In this document: positions 54,943 through 64,000 of the stretch, in pieces
Layout: each line of letters opens with the position of its first letter
Position numbering within the stretch: position 1 is the stretch's first letter
DNA from: Paragonimus westermani
Taxonomy: Eukaryota; Platyhelminthes; Trematoda; Plagiorchiida; Troglotrematidae
Assembly (NCBI GenBank): GCA_008508345.1
Contig: QNGE01003230.1
Span: 13,256-77,255 of the forward strand
DNA: 64,000 nucleotides
Direction of reading: 5' to 3'
Program-made: the position numbers and the translations under genes
Notes under the pieces: generated by a model
Databases searched by the model: none
What the model was told of the DNA's origin: nothing
Seen by the model: the letters and a program-made list of their open reading frames with translations, nothing else

Positions 54943-56390
54943 ATCATCATCATGATAGACAGCAATACATCAGTGGTTCACACTAATGCTTAACTGCCAC
55001 ACAACCATGAAGAAACAGCTAACCCTATATAGAAAGAGAGAAGGAAAAAGAAGGAGACGGGAAGGGACCTAACTACTGAAAATGACTACGTCCCTATTCA
55101 AACGTTCAGCATCAAGGTGCCTACACCTTGCAAACAACACAACCGAGCTGCAAGTGAGAGTAAGGCGTCATCAGCGATACAGCTTCCTTACGGCTTTCAC
55201 TGCACCGCGTCATTAAATGCACTCACTTCACAGACAGCTCGGCCAAACAACGACAACATTCACGCCACTGAGCTCGATTAGCCGCCATCTCACCTAGTGT
55301 CTCCAACCACCGACTCTGTGAGTCGCGAGGACCCCAGCCCGGGAGACGAACACGACCCACGGCGGCCAACCCCTTGGTGAACAACTTCATTTCCCTACGC
55401 CAGGTCATTGTCTGTCCACCTCGCACCTTACACCAGTCGGTCGCAGTGTCAGCGAATAGTGCTCGGTGTGGAAGACGACTAACTGGCATTCTTAATACAT
55501 GACCTAACCATCTAAGCCTGTGTAAACGTAGAGATTGGACAAGAGAACTCGCCTGACAATCACTACCAAACACCCGCTTCCTAACCTCCTCGTTACTTAC
55601 GCGCTGATGCCACCCGATACGAGCGATTGAACGCAGACATCGGTGGTCAAATACTTGAAGACGGTTCACGTCTTCTACCCTGAGCGGCCAGGTTTCGCTG
55701 CCGTAAAGTAATACGGCCCTCACCGTTGTCTTATATACACGACCTTTAAGCTTCAGAGAAATACACCTCTGTCGCCAGAGATGCCTCAAGTTAGCGAATA
55801 CCGCCCTAGCCTTAGAGATACGCGCTTCTATTTCATTCCCTACACCTCCACCGCTGCTGATGCAGCTTCCCAGGTATACAAACCGGTCAACAACCTCCAT
55901 GACTACATTATCCAACATCAAATCGACGTGGTCACAGCAATCCTGCAGAAGCACTTTGCATTTTGAGGCTGCAAAGCGCATTCCGAAGTATTTTGCAGAA
56001 CGCGAAATAGCGTCTAACATTACTTGTGCCGATTGAAAGTTGTCAAACAGCAACACCTTGTCGTCAGCATAATCAAGATCGGTCAGTCTTTCACCAGGTA
56101 GGAGGTCCACGCCGGCATCTGGTGAGTGCCGGAGACAATCCTCCATTATTTCGTCTATGACGAAATTAAACAAAAATGGTGACAGCGGACAGCCTTGACG
56201 TACGCCACTCATGGTGCTGAAACTGTCGGACAGTTCACCGTAAACCCTAACCTGAGCTGAAGTATGGGAATAGAGTGCCGATAATATGTTCACGTACTTA
56301 GTCGGCACACCTCTGCGTTTGAGCGACTCTAAAAGTGTAGATCGATCCACTGAATCGAACGCACCTTTATAGTCGAGAAATACAACCTTA
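54943..56390 (-). mobile_element. RTE-like LINE, 5'-truncated, long intact reverse transcriptase frame
   Basis: The minus-strand frame 56350-55223 has 375 uninterrupted codons, extendable to 56390 with a VVFLDYKGAFDSVDRST start. It contains RT motif A (FDSVDR), motif B (GVRQGCPLSPFLFNFVIDEI), motif C (YADDKVLLFDN) and the LINE C-terminal domain (LLYGSETWPLRV, WLGHVLRMPVSRLPHRA, SQSRWLETLGEMAANRAQW). The 3' untranslated tail runs from 55222 down to a GAT-type trinucleotide end at 54943. No endonuclease domain is left. It inserted tail-to-tail into the older + strand copy, whose 3' end continues at 56391. The cluster is the best-preserved reference for this family in the window. Confidence 0.9.
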
Positions 56391-56606
56391 CTGATAACGC
56401 CTTACTTTTACCCATAGCTCGTTTGTTTGTTTTTAAGGTGTGCGTTTCTTGCTGTTGAATGTTTGAACATAGGCACAATTTTTTTTTGAATAGTTAAGTC
56501 ATTTTCCTTTCCTTTTTCTACTGTTTAGTGCTTGTTAATTTCTTCATGTATAGCACATAAGCATCAACGAGAACCACTACTGTATTGTTGACCTGTGGAT
56601 TGATGA
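56391..56606 (+). mobile_element. RTE-like LINE, 3' untranslated end of the interrupted + copy
   Basis: CTGATAACGCCTTACTTTTA and TTGCTGTTGAATGTTTGAAC match the family tail just downstream of where the + copy stops at 54942. The copy ends near a TTGATGATG at 56599-56607. Confidence 0.75.
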
Positions 56607-57836
56607 TGCGACTAATCTGCGCTCTAATGAGTGAGGAGAGGTGTGTATGCATGTGTCAACAAAAGTTGTTTGAACATACACGGTTTCATATCTCAGTGTG
56701 GCTTGGACGCTTGTTCGAGACTGTTTTCGAAAGAAGTTGACTGGAAGGTCTGTATGAGTGCGCAAGCAGTGATCAAGTGTGGGTGATGGTCAACTTAAAG
56801 TCAAACAGATGCGCAATAACTAATTAGGAAACAAAAATTGCATAGCTCTCCTTCGGACTGCTGTTTGTGTACACTTCTCTCACTAACGATTTTGGTGAAT
56901 ATCAGTGATTTCTTAATCTGGACTTCATAATCAGAACACTACGCATAATAGAACAAAACTCAATGAAATTTCATGAGTTATCACTGAGAAAGACACCACG
57001 TTTGTTCCCTTGTTCGCATTTATAACCTACAGGTTCTCCTTGATTAAAGCCTGCTACGCCAATTCCTGATTGCTTGCTATCGATGAGTTTCGATATGTTT
57101 GCTATATGCAATAGCATTTCCGAAAGGCTTAGCCTCAAATACGAAAGTGGTTATAATCAATCAGCCGATCCAAGAATATTCTGTGGATATGAAACCAGAT
57201 AGGCAAGCAGGCCAAGATGATCGGCGAATACAGTGAGATGAGTTGAACTCTCTACAGGGCTTCCATCATCTGAAACCATCGATTCTTTCCGTCTGGACAA
57301 TAGCATAAGTGAGACTGCTGGCTTTAACCTTTGACAACGTGGTCGAAACTATTGACATAATCTCTCTACTTGACCGGATAACCGTATATATGTTAAGCAA
57401 AACAATGCTACTTTGGTTCGTGAAACTGTCATGCTGTCTCTATGACACCGTGTTTAGTCTGCGAACGAACGAGAACCTCATCTAGAGCCTGTTATGTAAT
57501 AAGGACTAGATAAGTGAGTGGTGTTTATCAAAATTTACTCAATGGACTGTTACAGAGAAACGAACATCACTAACGTCTAAGTGGGTACATAATCAGCCAG
57601 TGTAGGTGTGCAGTAAGTACGGAACGATGACAGTGTGTTTCACTAACATGTCTAATCCGTACCACGAGAGTAATTTTAACTATCCTACTCATTACTCAAA
57701 CCTATACACCTTTGTCCTGATAAGTGGTAATCAAACGATAGTTTTTATCTGAAAAAGCAAACTTGAAAATATATTGTAGGTGCAAAATAAATTGACTCGA
57801 TCACACAAATACACATGCAAATGGTTGCAACCATAT
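56607..57836. other. Intergenic, no recognised content
   Basis: No exon, RNA gene or clear repeat was recognised. This should include the 3' untranslated region of the minus-strand gene that ends at 57837, but I see no clear AATAAA on that strand close to the stop. Confidence 0.45.
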
Positions 57837-58600
57837 TCATCCTAAGTGCACCTTGCTTGTTCTCCCCTGATCATCGGTCTGATAGGACTCAATCCCCTGT
57901 CTGTTCAAATAGGCATGTAAGTAAGCATACGGTTCGAACTCTTCTTTACTGTCGTCCTTGTCGTCCAACACGCTTTGAGCTTCCGAAGCGGTTCCCAACA
58001 ATAACTTTATCCGTTTCCTAGGTGGGATTTTGTCTGGATACAAATAGGCCGCGGTTCGCCCTACGGCCATAATCAGTCCGAAAAGGAGAAAAACACTGGG
58101 AGCTGCAACCAGACCAAGAACTCTCCAGAATTCAACCGTAGTCCACCAACTATATAAATCTTTCTCCGGAATTATTTTTATGTGCAATTCGTCTACAAAC
58201 CACCTTACCGGTATGCTTAACGTTTTCGGATGTGTGGTCATACCCAGACCCTGAACCCAACATTGCCATCGACCCGACGTCTGTAGTTTGGTCCCTGTCA
58301 GTAGTAGCCAACGTGCTTTCCACAATTTAATGGACTGCTTCTGTGCCAAGGCCAAATCACGTGCACCAAATTTCGGCCGTTCCCTGTCCGTTTCACTTGT
58401 GAACATACATGGCACTGTCGTTCCAGGATGACATATGTGTACCGGACTTTCGAACTGCATTTCTAACTTTGCATCCATTTCCACGGCTCGTGTTTTGTCA
58501 AGCGTGTGTTGGGGAACAAACCGCCAGCCGATGCTCCAAAATGTCGGGTCCACATCGCCCAAGCTTAGCGCTGTCAGGAAGATGTCCGCATTACATTCGG
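57837..58600 (-). CDS. Terminal exon of an unidentified single-pass membrane protein
   Basis: The minus-strand exon starts after an acceptor (CCCACACAG, + strand 58601-58609). It completes a split codon, then encodes 253 residues starting ECNADIFLTALSLGDVDPTF, with the stop at 57837. The no-ATG start, acceptor and length show an internal start of a larger gene whose other exons lie to the right. Features: three cysteines before the membrane (in HICHPG, VPCMF, RWQCWVQG), with SGRWQCWV recalling the end of an Ig-like fold; one strong hydrophobic segment (VLGLVAAPSVFLLFGLIMAV, residues about 160-180); then a basic stop-transfer (PPRKRIK) and an acidic tail of about 70 residues. A type I topology is likely. 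I do not recognise the family, and the Ig-like reading is tentative. Confidence 0.75.
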
Positions 58601-59034
58601 CTGTGTGGGAACAGAATTAATCAAGCTTACCTAATGTTGCTTGTAGAAAGTAAAAGAATTGACATGGCAAATTATTTCAAAACCATTAAGCATTATAGCA
58701 TATTTGATGCTCATTGAGCAATCAGTTCAAAAACTATCGAGAGTTCTGCTGAATTCAATCCAGTGGCAGGGACCGCGTGCCCTACCAGCTGGTTTGGGGG
58801 AACTGATATACACATATGATTAGACATCTTAAGCCTCGAACAAGATTAGTCTGTTTTAGCGAGTCAGTAACTCAGTAGGGCAGGGGATGCAAAGAAGTTG
58901 ACCGATGATTTGACGAGTAGAGAAGTAAGCAACCACAAGTGGGTTGCACCTGTTGAGTTAAATAGCTTGTGATTCATTTAGCCTGTGTATGTTTGTTTTC
59001 GGTGTGGCGTGTTGTGTGTGTGTGTGTTTATGTG
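58601..59034. other. Intron of the minus-strand gene or intergenic
   Basis: I see no exon or repeat except a GT run at 59009-59027, directly before the LINE fragment. Confidence 0.5.
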
Positions 59035-59909
59035 TTTTTCACGTTGTAACGTTGGTTTCAGATGTTGGGAAGATTTGGCGATGAACCGGACAGCCTGGAG
59101 GAATACGGTTCGGGCGGGCGTCCGAAAGTTGAACGAGCAATTATTGCGTAGTCGCGAGCGGAAGCGTGCGGTACGCAAAGGAACCATCGGTGCCATAGGT
59201 CGCGGTGACGTGACTATATGGCGTTGCGATGTGTGCGGCCGCGAATGCGCTGGCCGTTTGGGGCTGATAGGTCACCAACGTACTCATAGTACACCGTCGG
59301 TGAAGAGGCGGCGAGTACGTTAGGCTCCGGTCAGGTAGGTCATATCAGTATATTTATTCTACTACTGTTAATGACTGCATCGGCCAACATCCTGGTCATT
59401 GACAATTAATCCGCTCTTCTTTTCAGAAACCTGAGTGTCTGTGGTCTTCTACCCATTCTTTTCTCCGGCTTTGTTGATGTAATGTATGATGAATGGTCTG
59501 CCTGGCTTTTCATAGTCCAATGAGAACTTTGCTTTTCATCCTTATCTTCTCTGGGATGCACTAACCTGCACCCCTATACTGCAACGCTTCTTGTATTACA
59601 CTTCAAAAATCTTTCTTCTCAGTGTAGATCTCGTCATTGCAGCCTCTCTGTTTAGTTTCCGAGAGATAAGAGTTTCCTTTCCTTATTAGCCAATCAAGTG
59701 GCTAACCAGCATTGGCCGGCTGGACAGAAAGGCCCCACTGGCACACCTCCCGGTCTTATTCCTTCGGGTTTACACTGGATATGTGGTGTGTTGGTGGAAC
59801 TGCAATTGGTGCAGCGCAAGCCAATTGCAGTGATGGCTAAGCGCAGGCGTCCTTTGGCTTCGGTCACTGTGACAGGCTAATCCGAATCGGATGCCGCCAA
59901 CCGTATGGA
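59035..59909 (+). mobile_element. Zinc-finger-tailed LINE, strongly 5'-truncated copy
   Basis: Near-identical to the last ~90 codons and 3' tail of the copy at 42683-44215. It reads SRCNVGFRCWEDLAMNRTAW, then the C2H2 finger CDVCGRECAGRLGLIGHQRTH and stop at 59321-59323, with the same tail ending AATCCGAATCGGATGCCGCC. High similarity and an intact frame suggest recent activity of this family. Confidence 0.88.
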
Positions 59910-60616
59910 GAGAAAATGCAACATGGCGAATGATGGATTTCGGTGAAGTGAATGTTGTCGTCTGTCTGTTGACCAGTTTTTGAAGCAAGAGCGATTAATG
60001 TGGCGGTACAATTTCAATTGTAGATAAAATGTTTTGCAGATACCACTTCACCCTCAGTTAGCTGTTTGTGTGTCACTGCAATCAGCCTATAATGTGTAGG
60101 CACCCTACCTTGGGCTGTTTACTTGCAGATTTCCTGTGTTAAGTTCATTTTTGTTCGTCCTACTACCAAGAATTTGTTTGAGCTCAAATAATTTGTGTAT
60201 TTCGCCTTCTGTACATACTTTGTAGCATTTTACTTTAAAAAATAATGTACGAGCATTGCTTGTCTTGTATCACTGTCAGCGATTGTGACAACCAGTCACG
60301 TGTAATTCATGTTTGGTTAACAGAATGCACAAATGTGACTGTTATGTTTAAGGCTAATCGTACAAAAAACACTGCTAGCAAATAAACGATATTTCTCCCT
60401 AAAATCTTAAGAGGTAGTACAGTTGAATATATGGGACTAATCAAACTAGCATTGTACGTCGTTAAAAAAAATGTCACCTTCCCAATCTATTTTCTTTAAG
60501 TGTTCAGGAGTGATGAAACTGGTAATTAATGAGTGAAACATAAATACAGGGTATACCGGTAAATCGGTATGATTTGACCGACTCTGACTGACTCTTTTGG
60601 TGTTTCGGTGTCCACA
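59910..60616. other. Non-coding, upstream of the cysteine-rich exon
   Basis: AT-richer than its surroundings. Nothing is recognised until the splice acceptor GTGTCCACAG at 60616. Confidence 0.45.
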
Positions 60617-61006
60617 GATTTTGCACACGCTCATGTTTACAACACCCGCTGCACTCTAACACACTTGAATGCTACCACAAATTCAAGGAACAGAAACGAC
60701 AAAGTTGAATACAAAATTGAAGGGCACATAAGCTTTCTTGGCAGCCACCCCATTGGCTTCAGTTCCACACTAGTTCTGACAACGTACCCGACCATAAATG
60801 ATTGTTGTCCTCATGGCCTCAGTTTGAAAGCCGACAACTCTACGACATACAGTCTGCGCCTGGATGTCGATTGCACACTAAATCGGTGTACACAACAACC
60901 GTACGGTGCTGTGAGCGATAAGTCAACATTTGGGAAATGTATTCGGAACTCAGAAGCTTGTGCTAGTGACCAAAAAGTTTGTCACGTTTGCCTATTCAGA
61001 ACATAG
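60617..61006 (+). CDS. Terminal exon of an unidentified cysteine-rich, probably secreted protein
   Basis: The exon runs from the acceptor GTGTCCACAG at 60616 to TAG at 61004-61006 with no internal stop. It joins in phase 1 (first complete residue F after a split D), about 129 residues. The product has ten cysteines, several in pairs or close spacing (DCCPHG, DCTLNRC, KVCHVC), and potential N-glycosylation sites NAT and NST. This composition suggests an extracellular domain. AATAAA at 61081-61086, 75 nt after the stop, supports a real 3' end. I do not recognise the family. A decayed processed copy is a less likely alternative, given the open frame. Confidence 0.6.
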   Translation, partial: DFAHAHVYNTRCTLTHLNATTNSRNRNDKVEYKIEGHISFLGSHPIGFSSTLVLTTYPTINDCCPHGLSLKADNSTTYSLRLDVDCTLNRCTQQPYGAVSDKSTFGKCIRNSEACASDQKVCHVCLFRT

Positions 61007-61080
61007 TCTACCAAACTCTATTGTAACATATGCGATAGAATCACTAAAAGCGCACAGTATCACGAAAACGTCGGTCGTCG

Positions 61081-61086
61081 AATAAA
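61081..61086 (+). promoter_or_regulatory. Putative poly(A) signal AATAAA
   Basis: A canonical hexamer 75 nt downstream of the stop of the cysteine-rich exon on the same strand. Confidence 0.5.
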
Positions 61087-61205
61087 TGCACTATCTGACG
61101 AACAGCCACATGAGTGGATCATGTTTCACAACTTTACCGAGGGAGTGCACATGGTGAGATATAGCAAACAATGGAAACAATGTGACATGCTTGTTGTATC
61201 TGACT

Positions 61206-61270
61206 TGTTCTCACTAGCGTTGTTATTGTCCGTAAGGCATGTAGCGGATGGGGATCAGATACAGATACAA
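61206..61270 (+). repeat. Fragment of a dispersed repeat shared with 53578-53640
   Basis: TTATTGTCCGTAAGGCATGT and GATACAGATACA match the 3' part of the segment inserted in the LINE at 53413-53640. Confidence 0.65.
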
Positions 61271-61413
61271 CAATCCTAAAGTAACTACAGGTGACAGAGG
61301 TTCACAAATGTCACCAGGTTTTAGCATCTCCTTGGATGATTAATCTGATCAGACTCTCGGCACACCGCGCCACCTGCTCGTGGAGCCAACTGGGATGTCT
61401 CCGTGCAAACGTT

Positions 61414-61450
<37 letters not shown>

Positions 61451-61866
61451 ACAGCCATGAGCCTGACCAAAAGGTACTGTGGCTCGGGCCGCCGCTCACC
61501 TCAACAGTGACGTGGAATATCCTAAAAGGAAAGAGTACTACGAAGGACAAAAAAGATTGAAGAAGACTAAATGGAAGAACTAGAAATGGTATGGATACAG
61601 GTACGCCATTGACTGCGACACACCGCCATCTCGGATAGCGTCTCTAACCAACGGTTTGAGTGATCACGAGGACCCCATCCAGGCAGGCGATGCCTGCCCA
61701 CTTTGCTCAATGGAGCAGTCAAAGTCTTCATATTTCGTGACCACGTTGTTGCTTGACCACCACGCGGTTTAACCCAATCGCTAGTGCCCTCAGTATATAA
61801 TGCCCAGTACGGTAAACGCTCAGCTGGCATACGGAGCACGTGACCCAACCATCGCAAGCTGTGCGT
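61414..61866 (-). mobile_element. RTE-like LINE of a second subfamily, 3' end
   Basis: The minus-strand frame 61857-61567 reads MRWLGHVLRMPAERLPYWAL, then GRHRLPGWGPRDHSNRWLET, with SEMAVCRSQWR at the end. It is the LINE C-terminal domain but only partly similar to the copy at 55223-56350. The 3' tail ends, on the minus strand, in GAT repeats (ATC on +, 61414-61446). Confidence 0.85.
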
Positions 61867-61949
61867 ACATTAACTCCAGATAGGACCAGCCACTCTACCT
61901 GGTTTCAATATGCTGATTACTCTCGATTTAGAAAATGAAAATACTGTCA

Positions 61950-62230
61950 GCGCCTCCGCGCCCGCGTCTACCAGCACACAGAATAGACGAGCAGAGCACA
62001 TCTGTTCATAATGTGGCCAGATGCGTAAACTGAAAGCCGGCCTATCAACACATACTCGTATGCATCGACGCAGAGATGGTGCAGAACAGGAAGTGGGTGC
62101 TCTGTCTCCTCCACCCTTTGATTGCGCCGATTGTGACCGCAGCTTCCCGACGGAAAGTTGTCTCACTCAACACAGGAGGTATACGCACCCTACCGAACGC
62201 AACCACGAGAAATTCAAGTGCATGTAAGCC
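61950..62230 (+). pseudogene. Two-finger C2H2 zinc-finger remnant, probably transposon-derived
   Basis: On the + strand one reads a CS(stop)CGQMRKLKAGLSTHTRMH finger with an in-frame stop between its cysteines, then CADCDRSFPTESCLTQHRRYTH, a complete C2H2 finger. The linker is long and serine/proline-rich. Zinc fingers of this type occur at LINE ends. The stop makes this a relic. Confidence 0.5.
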
Positions 62231-62399
62231 GCCGGATCGGAGTAGTCTCAGCAAGAACCGGCTTCTCTTGTCAGACTTGCTGATGCACCGTCGTGCTCCA
62301 CTCGACGCGAATCTCATGACCAGCTCTTGTCACATTTTCCTGACCGTACTTTGGAGAGCATCAGGAAGTGTTTACATGCTGTGAATGAGCAGAAACATA

Positions 62400-62582
62400 C
62401 TACCCTGATTGCCAATCCAAGTGCCCTATAGAACTGTTGCAACCAGGTAGGTAGGCAAACTCTTTGACCTCCTTCAACGTGTCACCGAAGGCGAGGGGTA
62501 CAGGTGCACGCCCCCAAAAGTTTTGCACAATAGCACGTAGGTGCGATAGTAACCAAGATGTGAACCCCTCATTGGAAAGCAA
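62400..62582 (-). mobile_element. LINE fragment (post-RT segment), decayed
   Basis: The minus-strand stretch GDTLKEVKEFAYLPGCNSS resembles the E-F-x-Y-L-G-S segment just after the reverse transcriptase in RTE-type ORFs. It precedes, in LINE order, the C-terminal fragment at 61567-61857, so both may belong to one broken copy. Confidence 0.45.
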
Positions 62583-63450
62583 CAGTTAACCGTTGCTGGC
62601 TTTACTCATTTTTTCTACTCATAAATCTTTCTGTGTTGTGATCATGATGATGTACATTCATCCACTTACGATGCCATAATAGATCATATTTTCATGCTCT
62701 CCAGCACAGTACTTCAGTGTGGATATATGTCGTGGGGTGGATGTCGGTAGCTTGTTTAGTCTCATCATTCACCAGCTTAAAACAGCCGATCCAAACGTGG
62801 AAAAGAAGTGAACGGCGTAAAGTTGGATGGATAACATGTTTTGGGTCGGTGGGTCACTATCAAATTACATGTACAATCTGATACATCAATTTTTCTACCA
62901 TAGACCCGATCTTTACTGCTTGGTCAGTAAAACCTCATTGACAGCTGAAAATTGGGGGTTCTGAGTACGAAAACATAGCGAAAGTAAGTTGAACCCATTC
63001 ACCTCGAGATGTTCTTGCACCACACGGACAGCATACCAGACGGATGGCATGTTGTCCAAGAGCCCATGTGGCTCCGTTGAAGTATCTGAAGCCCCGTTGT
63101 GATTGGTTAACCTTTGCCCTGTCGTAATACGGTCAAAAAGATTGTGTGACATTTTATAGGAGACCCGGCTGCCAATCGTGGACTCATCACTTCCTAGTAC
63201 TACCGGTCATCGTCCACAGTTGCCTGTTGGCCAGATAAACCCCGCTTATTCCGTGGTTAGCTGTCACATGAAAGGCCGTTTCCCAGTCCGCAGCCTGGGG
63301 ACGCTTCCGGTGACTCTCAAATAGCACACCCGTGTACCCGAGCATCAGCCAACTGACTGAGCGTCACTATCGACGAAATTGGGTTGTTGTTTTGCGTCAG
63401 CTCCGCAACTACCCTGTTCCATTGAAATGGGTAGTCAATTGTGAGAATAT
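62583..63450. other. Non-coding, no recognised content
   Basis: Nothing recognised on either strand apart from chance open frames. Confidence 0.4.
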
Positions 63451-63458
63451 CATAATAT

Positions 63459-63660
63459 TCACTGACGGAGATACCAAACCGTTCTGTCGGCGTAATTGTC
63501 ATTGCAACTGCAAATAAACTTATAGACGACTTGAGTAACAGAATGGTCAAATGAACTCCGCTTGGTACCTGCCAGATGTAGTCGCATGGTTGGTTGTAAC
63601 AGACGTGATTCATCTGCAGAATAGGTGCACAACGAAACGCATTGAAACATGTACAAAACT
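63459..63660 (-). mobile_element. Penelope-like element fragment, GIY-YIG endonuclease N-terminal part
   Basis: The minus-strand frame reads VVYKFICSCNDNYADRTVWY and LRQ, matching the start of the GIY-YIG domain of Penelope-like elements (Y-x-F/I-x-C-x-C-x3-Y-x-G-R-T-x3-L-x2-R). The glycine of Y-x-G-R-T is replaced (YADRT) and a stop follows, so the domain is dead. Confidence 0.5.
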
Positions 63661-63689
63661 GCATTACTGATAAGTGATGTGATAGGGTT

Positions 63690-63765
63690 GATAAAGTTTA
63701 GAGGAGACCCAACTGTAAAAAATCAGTACTTCGGCTAGATCCGAATCAGCATTTGAATGTCCTTT
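63690..63765 (-). repeat. tRNA-like repeat, 3' part, minus strand
   Basis: The reverse complement (GATTCGGATCTAGCCGAAGT followed by ACAGTTGGGTCTC) matches the T-arm, acceptor and 3' flank of the tRNA-like repeat at 50310-50365. Confidence 0.6.
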
Positions 63766-63924
63766 AAAATTATCGAATATGTCACGTTACTTACCAGTAC
63801 TACGAGTTCTACGCTCGTTGGTGGTGATGGAAAATTCCAGCGTGAAATGATTTGGAAAACTTGCTTGAGCAGTCCATTTGTTGAATCATTGGGTGGATTC
63901 CATATGACAGCGGTTTAGGTAGAT

Positions 63925-64000
63925 AACTGAGTGTAAATGTGAAATTTCTGAGCGTCCTGTGTGGTTTCGTAGTTCAGCTGGTATACACCTGATCCGTCTG
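63925..64000 (+). repeat. tRNA-like repeat, 5' part, cut by the window end
   Basis: AATGTGAAATTT and TTCGTAGTTCAGCTGGTA match the 5' flank and D-arm of the repeat at 50230-50337; the rest is outside the window. Confidence 0.65.

Overview
This is a window of nuclear animal DNA, most likely from a digenean flatworm (fluke). The evidence is long introns with GT-AG borders, a split gene for the largest RNA polymerase III subunit, and a dense load of RTE-like LINEs, zinc-finger-tailed LINEs, Penelope-like fragments and a Ty3/gypsy remnant. Base composition is moderate rather than strongly AT-rich. The genus cannot be fixed from the sequence alone. No bacterial operon, CRISPR array or phage gene is present.

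One gene dominates. POLR3A, the catalytic subunit of RNA polymerase III, runs on the + strand from before position 1987 (its 5' exons lie outside) to a stop at 45579-45581. I assembled 18 exons by hand. Their phases agree throughout and they encode 986 codons covering the active-site aspartates, bridge helix, trigger loop and C-terminal region. Two splice features stand out: a 25-nt micro-exon and a GC-AG intron. The introns make up most of the region and hold a complete tRNA-Asn(GTT) gene, a large near-perfect inverted repeat flanked by a 14-bp direct repeat, and an 878-bp exact duplication bounded by single Ns (probably an assembly artefact). They also hold a second, older inverted-repeat family, a Penelope-like fragment, a LINE split by an LTR-retrotransposon remnant, and two copies of a zinc-finger-tailed LINE.

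From about 45.7 kb to 57.8 kb I find no host gene. This stretch is mostly LINE sequence, including a nested stack at about 52.1-56.6 kb in which one RTE-like copy carries at least three later insertions. Two host-gene fragments follow. A minus-strand terminal exon (57837-58600) encodes a single-pass membrane protein. A plus-strand cysteine-rich terminal exon (60617-61006) has a poly(A) signal 75 nt downstream. The remainder is LINE debris, a Penelope-like endonuclease fragment and a tRNA-like repeat that also occurs at 50.26 kb and runs off the window end.

Recurring theme: sequences with Pol III-type internal promoters (a true tRNA gene and tRNA-like repeats) lie inside or near the gene for the Pol III catalytic subunit. 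Whether this has any regulatory meaning is inference only.
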